64,000 bases of DNA from Euryodendron excelsum. Its lineage: Eukaryota; Streptophyta; Magnoliopsida; Ericales; Pentaphylacaceae. Each line of letters opens with the position of its first letter. Position 1 is the stretch's first letter. Of the stretch, positions 1 through 10,389 are shown in pieces. The DNA lies in assembly GCA_033060915.1 (NCBI GenBank), contig CM065380.1, positions 43,061,001 through 43,125,000 on the forward strand, given 5' to 3'. Under the pieces are notes generated by a model. It worked only from the letters and a program-made list of their open reading frames with translations. It was not told the origin of the DNA and ran no database searches. A program made the translations under genes and the position numbers.

Positions 1-119
1 GAAATTTGAAGTAGCTCAGAAGTTTGAAATATTGATATGCCATGTGTACGGGCAATTGATAGTGGGACCTACAGAATTGTCATCAAAATTGGATTAACTT
101 TTGTTTCGTTAAGCAGCTG

Positions 120-337
120 CGGAAATATGAAGAGTTGATCCAATTGTGTGAGCAGACTCTTGGTTCTGTTGAGATGAACTGTTTTCTAAAAGGAACCGTT
201 CGTCAGGCAAGGGCAAAGGCAAAGGCAACGGCGCTCGATTATCAAGTCCTAGCTACACTCCTATTTAGGAAGCCTTGAGGAAGCTCTTGATTTTCTGAAG
301 AAGCAAGAGGAATCCGTTTATGCCACTGAACAGTGAC
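120..337 (+). pseudogene. TPR co-chaperone-like exon fragment
   Basis: Two short reading-frame pieces resemble the tetratricopeptide region of plant DnaJ/TPR co-chaperones. The first (about 120-190) encodes YEELIQLCEQTLGSVE, and the second (about 285-337) encodes EEALDFLKKQEESVYATEQ followed by a TGA. In that family these blocks are successive TPR helices separated by a linker. Here the linker is degenerate and the two blocks are in different frames, with a stop (about 284) between them if read straight through. No splice sites that would rescue the frame are obvious. It is either a decayed gene fragment or the end of a gene lying left of the window with unrecognised introns. Family resemblance is from memory and not verified by search. 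Confidence 0.4.
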
Positions 338-1276
338 AACCAATCTTTTCATATTGAACCTTTTTGCATATTTCTGTGGTCAATTTCATCAAGCCACCGT
401 ACATGTGACTTATGTGACTTGAAGTTGAAAATATTCACGTGCAAGTTCAGATGATTTTGACACTAATCCTGAATGAGTCACATGCGGAACGTGATGGAAA
501 GAGCATGTGTCATCATCCCGTGTAATATGAAGGAGTCTCATGCCAGGAAGACTGCAAATATGTAAACCGAATGTGTATAATTAATGTAGAAAGAAATATG
601 CAATGAAGATTTCCAGTCATATCAATGACATGTCATAAATGTAGTTGTAAAGGCTAAGGGTGTAGCATTGACGAGTTTTTGTGTAATTATTGTATCATAA
701 CGTAATATGTCATACTTATTCGTATCATGCATGTATGTCATACTTATCTGTATCATGAGCACCTTTTTGTTTGGATTTCTAGAACTTTGGATTCCATCAT
801 TAATACCCTTAGCTAGCACAACTCGCACCATAAGCTATGTTCATTCCTCACTACTCATGTTAAGGGACCCGTGCTCATCTATTGAATTTTTTTGCTCACC
901 ATACACAATGGGCATTCATTTGGCCTTCCAACTCAAATGTTAGGCATAATTTCAGCAAAAGAAAAGCTGCCCTTAAAACTCAGCTGAGAATATTATCCAA
1001 AACACATCAATAGAGATGCCTACAACATGAATGATCATTTTCATTATTTCTCACCTGAACTCATTCTGATCTTTTGTGTTTTGAGCCTCGTTCTCACCTG
1101 AACTCATTTGATTGAATCAAGCCAAAAAAAAAAAAGGCAAAAAAAGCTACATTTGCAAAGGGCCATCACTAACTAGGATATGCGACAATCCAGGGTTCCG
1201 CTGTACACATATCTAGATGCGTGCGCACAGAAGAATTTCCAACCTTACGCATGTTTACAAAGATTAATTATTTTGC

Positions 1277-1285
1277 CTATAAATA
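1277..1285 (+). promoter_or_regulatory. Candidate TATA box
   Basis: CTATAAATA, a good plant TATA consensus, in a moderately less AT-rich context. The first ATG of the small ORF at 1422 lies 137 bases downstream, a plausible leader length. No other promoter element is recognised, so this may be chance. Confidence 0.25.
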
Positions 1286-1421
1286 CCATACCTGTCTTCT
1301 CTTTGGGAAACAGTTCTCTTGCTCAAGCATGCCTAACACTCTTCCATTTTCATTTCTCTAACCTATTAAATAGCATTATACCCTAATCTTCCACCACTAG
1401 GAGTCAAGATCCAAGGAGAAA

Positions 1422-1550
1422 ATGCAAGAAAAGGTAAGATTAAATGAAGAGGAAGTAAAGAGCTCTAGCAGACACCCCATTTTGCCTCTACTTATTGTCG
1501 GTTGGGAGATCAAATTTGAAACCAACGCATGTATTTGTAAGTGTTTTTAG
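1422..1550 (+). CDS. Possible 42-codon small ORF
   Basis: A short frame starting MQEKVRLNEEE and ending in a cysteine-containing tail (CICKCF), preceded by GAGAAA and a TATA-like box 137 bases upstream. The fourth codon is followed by GTAAGA, so it could instead be a tiny first exon whose continuation is not found. No family is recognised, there is no signal peptide, and the length is well within chance for this composition. It is kept only because of its position behind a TATA-like box. Confidence 0.12.
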   Translation: MQEKVRLNEEEVKSSSRHPILPLLIVGWEIKFETNACICKCF

Positions 1551-2779
1551 ACTTCATTAAAGTTAAGCCTATAAAGACCTCCCTGTGGTCCCATTTGCTC
1601 AAAATGCTTAGGAAAAATTTGGCAAATTGCCCTTATAGAATGGTTGGCTTTGACATAAACTTCCATGTCCCATTTATTGTATTTATTGATATTGGTTTTC
1701 ACCATCTTCTAGTATCTTGAAATATCTTTTCAACCTTCTAGAATGGGTCTTAGTCTAATATAAAATGAAATAGTTATGAACATTTTACAAAATTTGCATT
1801 AGTTTTCACCTATCAATAGTAAAATGATTTCTTAAAATGTGCTTGGAACTCTTGAATCAGACCAAATTTTAGATGAAACTACTTCTAAAGGTTTTGGAAA
1901 ATATATGGCAAGCAAAATCTCAAGCCCATGGTGACTTCTAAAGTTGGTGTTTGGTCCCATTCGTGATTAATTATGAAGCAGTAATAATTTGATTTTGAGT
2001 TCATATTAACTCTTCAAGCTGTGTGGATTGGCAACAGATTCTTAGTTTTGAGAAACAAAGTGATCCATTTGATAACCATTCTACATTCAATGTAAAATGC
2101 CAGACCACCTTCTATACAAACTGATATCAAAGTAAGGGAATTGTCTCACTCGAATTCAATAAGTAACTTTCAGAAATATCATTGCACTTATCACTTGTTT
2201 AGTTATTATTGAAATTTACAACACTTTATGAAAATTCAAGGACAATTCCTAGACCAAGACAGCAAGGCCAACAAGAGCCATTTAAAGTAGCCGAACATAA
2301 GATGACATTTAGCCTTTGTAAGGACAGCTTGAGAAGAACTAAGTGGCTTCACGTAAGAACTAAGCGAGGATTGAAATTTCATAACAGCTTCATGTTTTAG
2401 TGTGAGACAGGAGAAAATAACAATGGGAAAAAACAGTTTTCAAGGTCTTAGATAGCAAATGTTATGGTTAGTTGCATATGGAAGGATTGTTGGAACAAAG
2501 TCACATTAATCTTGTTACATGTGAAATAACAAGACAACAACAAATCTCCGAGACACTGGATCTTTTAAACATTGTAGTGGGTGCTTCTTTATTACCTTGT
2601 GACCACACATTGACATAATCAGAGAGTCAAGGGATGTTTGACAGAGTTTGAAAGCTGTTTGAAAGGTTTTTCCAAAATGATTTTATACTCAAGAGAGTGG
2701 GAGGCTTTTGGACAACTAGTTTTGAAAATGATTTGATTGAAACTATCTTCTAGGAAACTTGGTACTAAAGACTTATGGT

Positions 2780-3090
2780 TTAGCAACTTAGGTTGGGTTT
2801 ACCTACGATTGGCTAACTATGGTTAGATTAACTTAGAGTTGGTTAACTAGGATTAGGTTTACTAACTAAAGTTAGGTTGACCTAGGGTTTACTAACTAGG
2901 GTTAAGTTAGCTTAAGGTTTACTAACTAAAGTTAGGTTTACCTAGGGTTTACTAACTAGGGTTAGGTTGACCAGGGTTAGGTTAACTAGCTAGGGTTGGA
3001 TTGACCTATGATTTACTAACTAGGGTTAGGTTGACCTAAGTTAGGTTAACTAGCTAGGGTTGGATTGACCTAGGGTTTACCAACTAGGGT
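2780..3090 (+). repeat. Degenerate GGTTAGGTTGACCTAGGGTT array
   Basis: Words such as ACTAACTAGGGTTAGGTTGACC recur with spacings of about 24-60 bases. TAGGGTT resembles part of the plant telomere repeat, but units are irregular and never form consecutive TTTAGGG. This looks like local amplification inside the LTR. Confidence 0.6.
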
Positions 3091-3543
3091 TTTGAAAAAC
3101 CAAGTGGTTTTGGGAAAAACTAGGGATTTTAAAATTATGGTTTTGAACATAGTGGTTTTGAACTAGGGTTTTGGGAAAACCTAATGGTTTTGGATTAGAG
3201 TTTTTGAACCTAGTGGTTTTGAACTAGGGTTTTGAAAAATCTAGTAGTTTTAGATTAGGATTTTTGGGAAAACTTCGAGGTTTTGAACTAAAGTTTGAAT
3301 CTAGTGGTTTTGAACTAAGATTTGGGAAAACCTAATGATTTTGGATTTTGGAAAGTGTCATTTTGTGTGAAGAACTTTGGAAAAATTTTCTTGAAAACTA
3401 TGATTTTATGTTTAAGTTCTTGAAAGCCATTCAAGGCTATGATTTTATGTGAAATCATATTGAAAACCACTCAATTGAGCTTATGATTGTATGTGAAACA
3501 TCTAGAAAACCACCCAAGAGGGGGACATTTTATCTAAACCATT

Positions 3544-3844
3544 TTGAAATCCAACCCCAGAGAGCTTTGATTTTTGTAAGACAACTCGAAAAACCAACTC
3601 AAGAGAGTTGTGATTCTTTGTAAAATACCTTGAAAAACTAACTCAAGAGAGTTGTAAGTTTTGTAAAACAACTTGAAAAACCAACTCAATGTAGTTGTGA
3701 TTTTTGTAAAACAACAAGAAAAATCAACTCAAGAGAATTTTAGGTTTTGTAAAATAATTTGAAAAACCAATTCAAGAGAGTTGTGATTTTTGCAAAACAG
3801 CTTAAAAAATCAACTCAAGACAATTATAAATTTTGTAAAAGATG
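3544..3844 (+). repeat. Seven tandem 43-bp units with an internal hairpin
   Basis: Units begin at about 3544, 3586, 3630, 3673, 3716, 3759 and 3802 and follow the pattern TTGAAAAACCAACTC, AAGA, GAGTTGTGATTTTTG, TAAAACAAC. The best units contain CAACTC-AAGA-GAGTTG, a 6-bp stem with a 4-base loop. The outer copies have drifted. Confidence 0.75.
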
Positions 3845-5739
3845 CAACCTAAAGATTAAATGGGTCCGGAGACATTTCTAGGCAAAAAACTTAGGGTTTC
3901 GGCATGAAACACTAAGGAAGACATTTTTGTATAGGTTTTGAAAGACTTTTTGCAAATCTTTTGGAGATGAACTTTGAAAGCCTTTTGAGAACAAACTCAA
4001 ATGCTTTTTAAAAAGGGTTTTAGCCATGAAAACAACTTCTCAAAATGCATTAAATGAACAGTACAACTAGGATAATCCAAAGGGTATGAACATACAAGAC
4101 TAGGATTCACCATATTACAAGTGAGCCTCAAGTCTATACCATAATAAGCTTGGCTAGCAAGACTTCCCCAGGTACTATGGGTCTGTAAGCTTGTGTTGAG
4201 TATGGCGCAGAGGCCTACTTATTTCAAGCATGCAAAGAAAGAGGGATAGCAGATGGGGTTAAAAAGAGAAAAGCTCAAGTGAGCTTTTGAGAGAGAGAAG
4301 ATAAAGTCGGAAGACATAAACATAAATGAAACTTCACCTTAGACTTCAATCCACCATGGTCTTGACTTTGGAGCTTCAAATGAAGGTTGAATCTTCAAAG
4401 GACTTGAGGCTTGTGAAGGCTTGTGTGCATTTTCGGGTTTAAAAGACAATTTTAGTAGAGTATGCTTACAATTTTCATCTCTAAAAGTACAAGGGGGTGT
4501 GCCTCTATTTTTGTAAGCAAACTGGACAGGGCTAGATGCACATCCCATGCGCGTCCAGATTTGGTTACATGCATTCTCTATACTTAGTAACTTGGGCAAC
4601 AATCTAATATGTTGTCTTGATCTGATCAAAATATGGACACATAAAACATATACTTCCAAAGTTCTCTCTTTTTCTAGATGTTCCTACCATTCGAGGATGA
4701 TCCTGGAGAATTCGGCCTGTTGGCGACGTTATTCTGCACTTTTTCTTTGTCATTGTATAACATAAAGGCTTGAGATGATCCCAGTTGATAGAGATAATGT
4801 CTCGGGAAGCGAGCTTAAAAGTAAACTTTTAGAAGCGTCTTTGAGATACTTCTTTGATTTTCAAAATAGCCGTCTTTGATCTATGCGATCGTGGCTTCCG
4901 AGAAGTGACGTTCTTGATCGAACCGTGCCGATGGAAAGTCCTTAAGAAAGAATTTTGGGAATTGCGTAATTTATGCATTTTGTTAACCATTTGAAAATGC
5001 GTTATAATTATGGAATCGGGATTTAAAATGGGAAATGGGAAGTGTTTTTTATATGCTTCCCAAGTTTTTGAAGGGTGAAGGTTTTGATGATCAGACTATA
5101 CTAATTGGAAGCGTACTAGATAGGCTTCTGGGAATTCTCTAATTTACGCATTTTGTCAATGTTTTGATGTGCATTATAATAAGGGAAGTGAAGAAAAAGA
5201 TAGCTTTGGATAAGGGTGACCCGCTTCTTAGAGCTCTTATTAATTACATTGTGTTTCAAGCTAAGGAGCTCGCTTTGGAAGGCCATAAGAGCTTTACTGG
5301 AGTATTAAAATGGGGCCAGTTTAGTTCCCAGAATCGGTGTGGTCTTAGAAAAAGTGTTCTAGGGCACGTAGGGGCAAAATGGTCATTTTGATTGGGGCTT
5401 GCCAGAATGAGACTAAGATGGGATTTATTCAAAGACTTGGATGTACTTGAGTCCGTAGAGGTAGTTTGGAATGCTCTTACTGCCTCAAGGCATTAGTACT
5501 TTCTTGAGAAGCTTGTCGAGCTGCTTAGGGGCAAAATGGTCTTTCTGACCGAGGCTTACCGGAATGAGATTGGGATGGTCTTTATTCAGCAACTTGGGTG
5601 TGCCTGACTACCTAGAGGTATTTTGAAATGCTCTTACCACTTCGAGGCATTAGTACTTTCTTGAGAAGCATGCTGGGCTATCTAGGAGGAAAATGATCAT
5701 TTTGACTGGAGATCACCAAAATAGGACTAGAGTTGATTG

Positions 5740-7074
5740 TGTTAGCCTAAAAGGCAACCCAAGAGGGGGGGGGGGGATAAATTGGTTTTTTCAAAAATAA
5801 TTACAATTAAGACTATTTAAAATTAATCTAAGCAATGAAACAATAAATCAAGGTATATGCAATGCAATAAATTCAAGCAAGAAATCAAAGCAAAGCATAA
5901 GAAAGAAACACTAAGAATTACTGAGGTTTAACCACAACTTGTGGTCTACGTCCTCACCCCAAGATCCCTTTGAAGTCTTCTTCCACTATGCAATATCCAA
6001 TTACAAAGTAGAGGCTAGTTAAAGTGCCTAGCTTACTCTCCTTGAAGCTTACACCCAAGCTTCAATGCTACAAGAGTTTTGTCCAAGCTCTCTTAAACTT
6101 ACAAATGTTTTTCTTTTACTAGAGAATACTTAAACTCTAACTCATAAGTGTATATAAGGTATACAAATGAAATATACACTCTTTGTGAAGAGTAGGTAAG
6201 AATGGAATAGCTTACTAAATACCAACTCTTGAAGACAAAGAGAATTTTCAGTAAATGTAAGAAATTGTTAGCTCTTAATGATCAAAGGATGGAATAATCT
6301 TGTATCTCTTGTCCATAAATGCATTTGGAGGCTTGTATATAAGGCCCTAAATTGATTTCACCTGTTGGAAGTAGTTGAGGGCTCATTTAATGCCAGTTTA
6401 GACCTTGACAATGTTAAAAAATATAGTCGTTAGTCCCTATGTATCGACACTTGATTTCATGTGTTGACATATCAAGCTTGCATCCTCCAGTACTTGTTCT
6501 CCGTCTCCATGTGTAGACACATCAAACCCATGTGTCGATACATCACCCAGAAAATTTCTTCCATCCTTTCCTTGATAAAAAATAGCTTTAAAAACACTTT
6601 AAAATATTCAAGGAATCTTCTCTTTAGGGTATGGTGATTTTTCAAAACCTTCAATTCAGTGTGGTTATTTAATAAAGTCTTCAATTTAATTTGGATTGAA
6701 TTCATTTTGTTTTTCTTCAAAAACTTTTCTTGGATTCTTCATAAAGTCTTTACAAACATGATGAATTCTCCCTTTGAACACCTTTAATCTCTTCGAATTT
6801 ATATAAACTTCATTGAGTCTTTACAAGCTTAATGAATTCTCCTTTTGAACACCTTCAATCTCTTCGAGTTCACATCATTGGTTTGATATTTAAATAGGTG
6901 CCATTGGTCTATTTCGGTGCATTGCTTAATACTAGAGTTGTTGTGCATCTATTTTAACATTCATTAAATTATAAGTGTAAAATATATTTTCTCATTGATC
7001 TACACATTAATTAAATTCATTATTAAACTAACACAAGGTTTAATTATCATCAAAATCAAGGCGTGGAGTCAACA
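5740..7074 (-). mobile_element. SIRE-like Ty1/copia 3' LTR
   Basis: The plus strand runs from TGTTAGCC to GTCAACA, so both ends show perfect TGTT...AACA inverted termini. In element sense the LTR starts TGTTGACTCC, directly after a polypurine tract of the SIRE/Maximus type. It holds a 12-base G run (5765-5776) and four variants of a GTGTCGACAC palindrome (6439-6541). The flank before it is GATTG; the partner LTR is lost, so the target duplication cannot be tested. The env-like and RNase H remnants to the right are in the same orientation and consistent with a 3' LTR. Confidence 0.85.
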
Positions 7075-7092
7075 ATTTTTTCCTTTTTGATA
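7075..7092 (-). other. Polypurine tract of SIRE-like element
   Basis: In element sense it reads ATCAAAAAGGAAAAAAT immediately before the LTR start, matching the CATCAAAAAGGGGGAGATT pattern typical of SIRE-type copia elements, with some G-to-A change. It would prime plus-strand DNA synthesis. Confidence 0.75.
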
Positions 7093-7789
7093 ATGACAAA
7101 ACCTTTGCAAAAATAGATATAAGAATAAATGAAATAAATAAAATCAGATTTCATACCATGAAAAAGCTCCTCCTCTGTTTTATAACTGATGCTTCCAAGA
7201 AATATCATTTCTTTTTGTTCTTTTATAAAAAATAATCCTCAGAGAGTTTTCATTAAAAGATTTGTTATCAAAGCAAGTTTCAATTTATAGCAATTCTAAA
7301 ATTAAGTAGAGGGAGGGAGATTTTTCCTTCATCATTTTACTCCTTCTAAGAACATGCTTCATCATTCATTATTCTTCATAAAGTAGGATAATTTTATTTC
7401 TATTCATCATTCAATCTTAATCCTTTCCAATGTCATTCTTCTCATTTTATTTTCATTCTTCTCCCCTTTTTTGTCAATTCATCAAAAAGATAAATAAAAG
7501 ATTATAACATAGACAGGTACAATAGTAAAAAATCTTAAAAGAGGATAATTTATATAAACAGGGCAACAGGCACAACATTCAACCATCAAGGCATCAAGCT
7601 TTCTCAACAACATGGTTATATTTCATTCACAAAAGTTATTCCAAAAGATTAGTCAATAAGCCTTTACAAAATATTACAAAATAAGTTGTCTTTGAGGATG
7701 ACACACCATCCTTTAACAAAAAAATCATACATATGCAAAAAATGAGATTGCAAATATGAGAGAGAGAGATGGGACATGGATAGGTGATG

Positions 7790-9433
7790 TTAGTGGGGAA
7801 AGGTTGGTGGTGATGGGGTTAGGACAAGGGGGTTGTCGTGGGTATTGGAGAACTTCTTTCCAGGCCTATCCCTCAGCTCATACTTGTGACTAAAAGTGGA
7901 AGGAGGAACATCAGATTCTGTAGCAGACGAGTTAACCTCTTGGCCTGGCTCCTCTTCTTCTATCCCTTTTTCATCATTCTTTCATTCTTCAGCTTCTTGT
8001 GCATTTTCCTCCCTACCTTCTCTTTCTTCTTCAGCCTCATTCTCTTCTTCTCCTTCTTTTTCTCCTTCTCTTTCTCCTTCTTCTTCTCATTCTCTGATTT
8101 CTTCCTCATTTTCTTCTTCTACTTCTTCTTCCTCTTCTTCATCCATCATTTTTCTTTTCCCATGTCTCAACATTTTCACTTCCTTTTTCAATTCTCTGAC
8201 TTTCCTTTCCACAAAAAATATTCTTGTGGCAACAATGTTTGCCTTCTTATTCAGTTTTTCAAGAGACCCCATTACCTGGCCCATGAATGCATTCATTACC
8301 CCTTAACTTCCTTCAAGTTCTTGATTCAAATTTCTCTTGGTACTCCCTTGTCTAGAATTACTCCAAGAGGGAGTCTTTTCCTTTGAAACACTGCCTCCAC
8401 CAGCTTTCTTAGGAGTCCATTTATTGTTCTTCAAAGTGTATCCCATTCTCTTGAGAGTTTTTTCATTATACTCATCGTTAATGGATTTGGGGGTTTTTTT
8501 TTTCTCATTGCTCAAATCAATATTGAAATGTTTGAAAACTTTTATTAGAAAAATACCATAGGGCAGGCTGATTTTGGCAATGGTTGCTTTGTACATATGC
8601 TTCAAAATAACTATAGGCAAATCAATTTGAGAATTAGTTAAATACGCCTACAAGAAAAATAATTCTTTCTCAGAAACATATTCATATTTTTTAGTTTTGG
8701 GGGTGAAAATGGTGCAGGTAAAGTGATAAACCAACCTCAATTCAAGAGACAAATCATTGGCAATAGGTTGCAAACATTCATCCACTTCCTTTCCATAAAA
8801 AACTTTCAGTTGATCTTTTCGAGATATATTATCGCGATAAATTTCTCCACCCAGCCTGATTCCAAGAATGTGCCTTATCACAGTTCTATTCAAAGTGAAA
8901 CTAACACCTTTGACATAACTTACTATAGATACATCACCATACTCTCTTTCGGCATTGCCATTAAAATGTGCAACTAAGTCAAGGTAAACATCATCCCTTA
9001 ATGTGGTCATGGATTTCCAACCCAAATTAGCTAATTTTGTACTCAATTCAAATTTGTAATGATCGAAGAAATTATAATCCACCCATCGACCATTATAGAC
9101 CTTCCTCAGAGAGAAACTCTAATTGTACCTTTCTTGGGCTTTATCCTTACTGAAATACAGTTCATTCCTTTTCAAAGCTATTGAGGACACCGGTTCTCCC
9201 TTTTTACTTCTCTTCTTCTTCCCTTTGTCCTTGCTTGAATTCCTTTTTGATTTCCGGTTCTGACCTTTCGGGATAGGGGATGTTGATACACTTAGGGCTT
9301 TTGAGCTTTTCTTAGGTTTAGAGGTTTCTGTTGCCAAGGTGGGATTGATGGGAGTTGTGCGAAGTTGGGAAGGAATGGATTTAGGGTTTACAAGGCGCTT
9401 AAAGGAGAGATTGAAATGGACGGTTGGTGACAA
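7790..9433 (-). pseudogene. SIRE-like env-like ORF with five in-frame stops
   Basis: One reading frame of 548 codons can be followed from the ATG at 9433 to a TAA at 7792-7790, broken only by stops at 9121-9119 (TAG), 8650-8648 (TAG), 8305-8303 (TAA), 8089-8087 (TGA) and 7984-7982 (TGA). There is no frameshift. Segments are a basic Ser/Lys/Pro-rich N-terminus (SSKDKGKKKRSKKG), a globular middle (YNFFDHYKFELSTKLANLGW, VKGVSFTLNRTVIRHILGI), a Lys-rich stretch, a probable coiled coil (KVRELKKEVKMLRHGKRK) and a very acidic poly-Glu tail. Position between the pol end and the 3' LTR matches the third, 'env-like' ORF of SIRE-type elements. Its function is unknown in that family, and no fusion peptide or clear membrane anchor is seen here. 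Not functional as it stands. Confidence 0.75.
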
Positions 9434-9534
9434 TTGGGTTTGGTGAACAGAGGAAGTGAAATAGACACACAGAGAGATAGAGGGAAAGTTTGAATGTCCA
9501 TAAAGTGGGCTATGTTAAAATATATAGGTCATAC

Positions 9535-9606
9535 TCATGTGCCGACACATAAACTTGATGTGTCGACACGAGTGTCAACACATGAAAATGATGTGTCAAT
9601 ACATGA
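9535..9606 (-). repeat. Four GTGTCGACAC-type palindromes
   Basis: TGTGCCGACACA (9538), TGTGTCGACACG (9558), AGTGTCAACACA (9570) and TGTGTCAATACA (9591) lie between the pol end and the env-like ORF. The same motif set, again four copies, occurs in the element's LTR at 6439-6541. Confidence 0.8.
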
Positions 9607-9824
9607 AGCCAGATTAGGTCAGATTATGCCAGATAGGATATTTATGAACTCAGGGGTCAACTTTTGGTCCAAAGATGATAATATGTATTAATATGAGCAT
9701 GCAACGAATTGAAAATGCATTTTATGCAAATACTCAATCAACTTGATTGTATTTAAAATTCAAATAGCATGAATGTCATTCAAATTTAACAATGATCAAA
9801 AATAGGATCACTCATTCCCAATTC

Positions 9825-10275
9825 TCATTTTATCATACAAAATCTATCCTTACTTAATGGTTTTGTAAAAATATCAGCCAATTGCATATTTGTGCTCACA
9901 AAATCAAGTTTAATATTGCCTTTTAGCACATGATCTCTTATGAAGTGATATCCAATGTCAATGTGTTTTGTGCCAGAGTGTTGAATGGAATTTTTAGTTA
10001 AATTTATAGTACTAGTATTGTCATATCTAATGCGAATATGATCAAATGAGATACCATAATTCTCTAATTGTTGTTTAATCCATAATACTTGAGCACAACA
10101 ACTACTAGTTGCTACATATTCAGCCTCAACTGTGGACAGAGCAACCGAATTTTGTTTCTTGCTACACCAAGACACAATCATGTTGTCTAGAAGTTAGTAA
10201 GAGTCATTTGTACTCTTTCTATCAACTCTACTCCCCGCATAGTCAACATCGGTGTATCCAATCAAATTAAAAGAT
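9825..10275 (-). pseudogene. SIRE-like copia pol 3' end (RNase H)
   Basis: C-terminal copia RNase H. In element sense the order is GYTDVDYAGSRVDRKST, then a TAA stop at 10196-10194, then SWCSKKQNSVALSTVEAEYVA, RYDNTSTINLTKN, TKHIDIGYHFIRDHV and ADIFTKPLSKDRF. The catalytic Asp/Glu/Asp context (VDYAG, EAEY, YDNTS) is present. The frame can be read back only to 10275, where SIRE sequence stops abruptly and AT-rich Athila LTR begins. The upstream RT, integrase, gag and 5' LTR are not found in the window. One nonsense codon and the truncation make it dead. Confidence 0.9.
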
Positions 10276-10338
10276 GTATTATATTATATCTTATTAGTAT
10301 AATATATATATATATATGTGTGTGTATCATGTGCAGGT

Positions 10339-10389
<51 letters not shown>

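Larger units (their letters stand above)
338..2640. other. Unassigned AT-rich DNA
   Basis: No reading frame here is long or recognisable; the longest (68-78 codons) look like chance openings. There is no clear LTR or terminal inverted repeat. The only structured spot is a TATA-like box at 1277 followed by a short ORF, listed separately. Confidence 0.5.
2640..5739 (-). mobile_element. Decayed Ogre/Tat-like LTR, antisense
   Basis: Long non-coding sequence with the same landmarks, in the same order, as the antisense LTR at 25406-30008. These are a degenerate GAAA/TTTGAAAA-rich block, a block around 4080-4300 matching 27840-28080 (CATACAAG, TTTCAAGCATGCAAG, GGGGTTAAAAAG-type words), and terminal subrepeats with GGGGCAAAATGGTC at about 5367 and 5528. 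It is more diverged than the other copies, and its left end is not definable. Its right end is cut at 5739, where the SIRE-like LTR begins, so the expected TGTAAG-type LTR start is absent. No coding capacity is seen. Confidence 0.5.

Noticed and set aside
2780..3100. Interstitial telomere repeat
   Set aside because: TAGGGTT words are present but never consecutive with a 7-base period.
4339..4765. Overlapping ORFs of 106 and 72 codons
   Set aside because: Inside the LTR relic; no family resemblance, not kept in copies B or C.
7838..8386. Plus-strand frames of 182 and 136 codons, Phe- or Ser-rich
   Set aside because: They are the antisense of the acidic poly-Glu tail (GAA/GAG runs) of the SIRE-like env-like ORF; composition, not coding.
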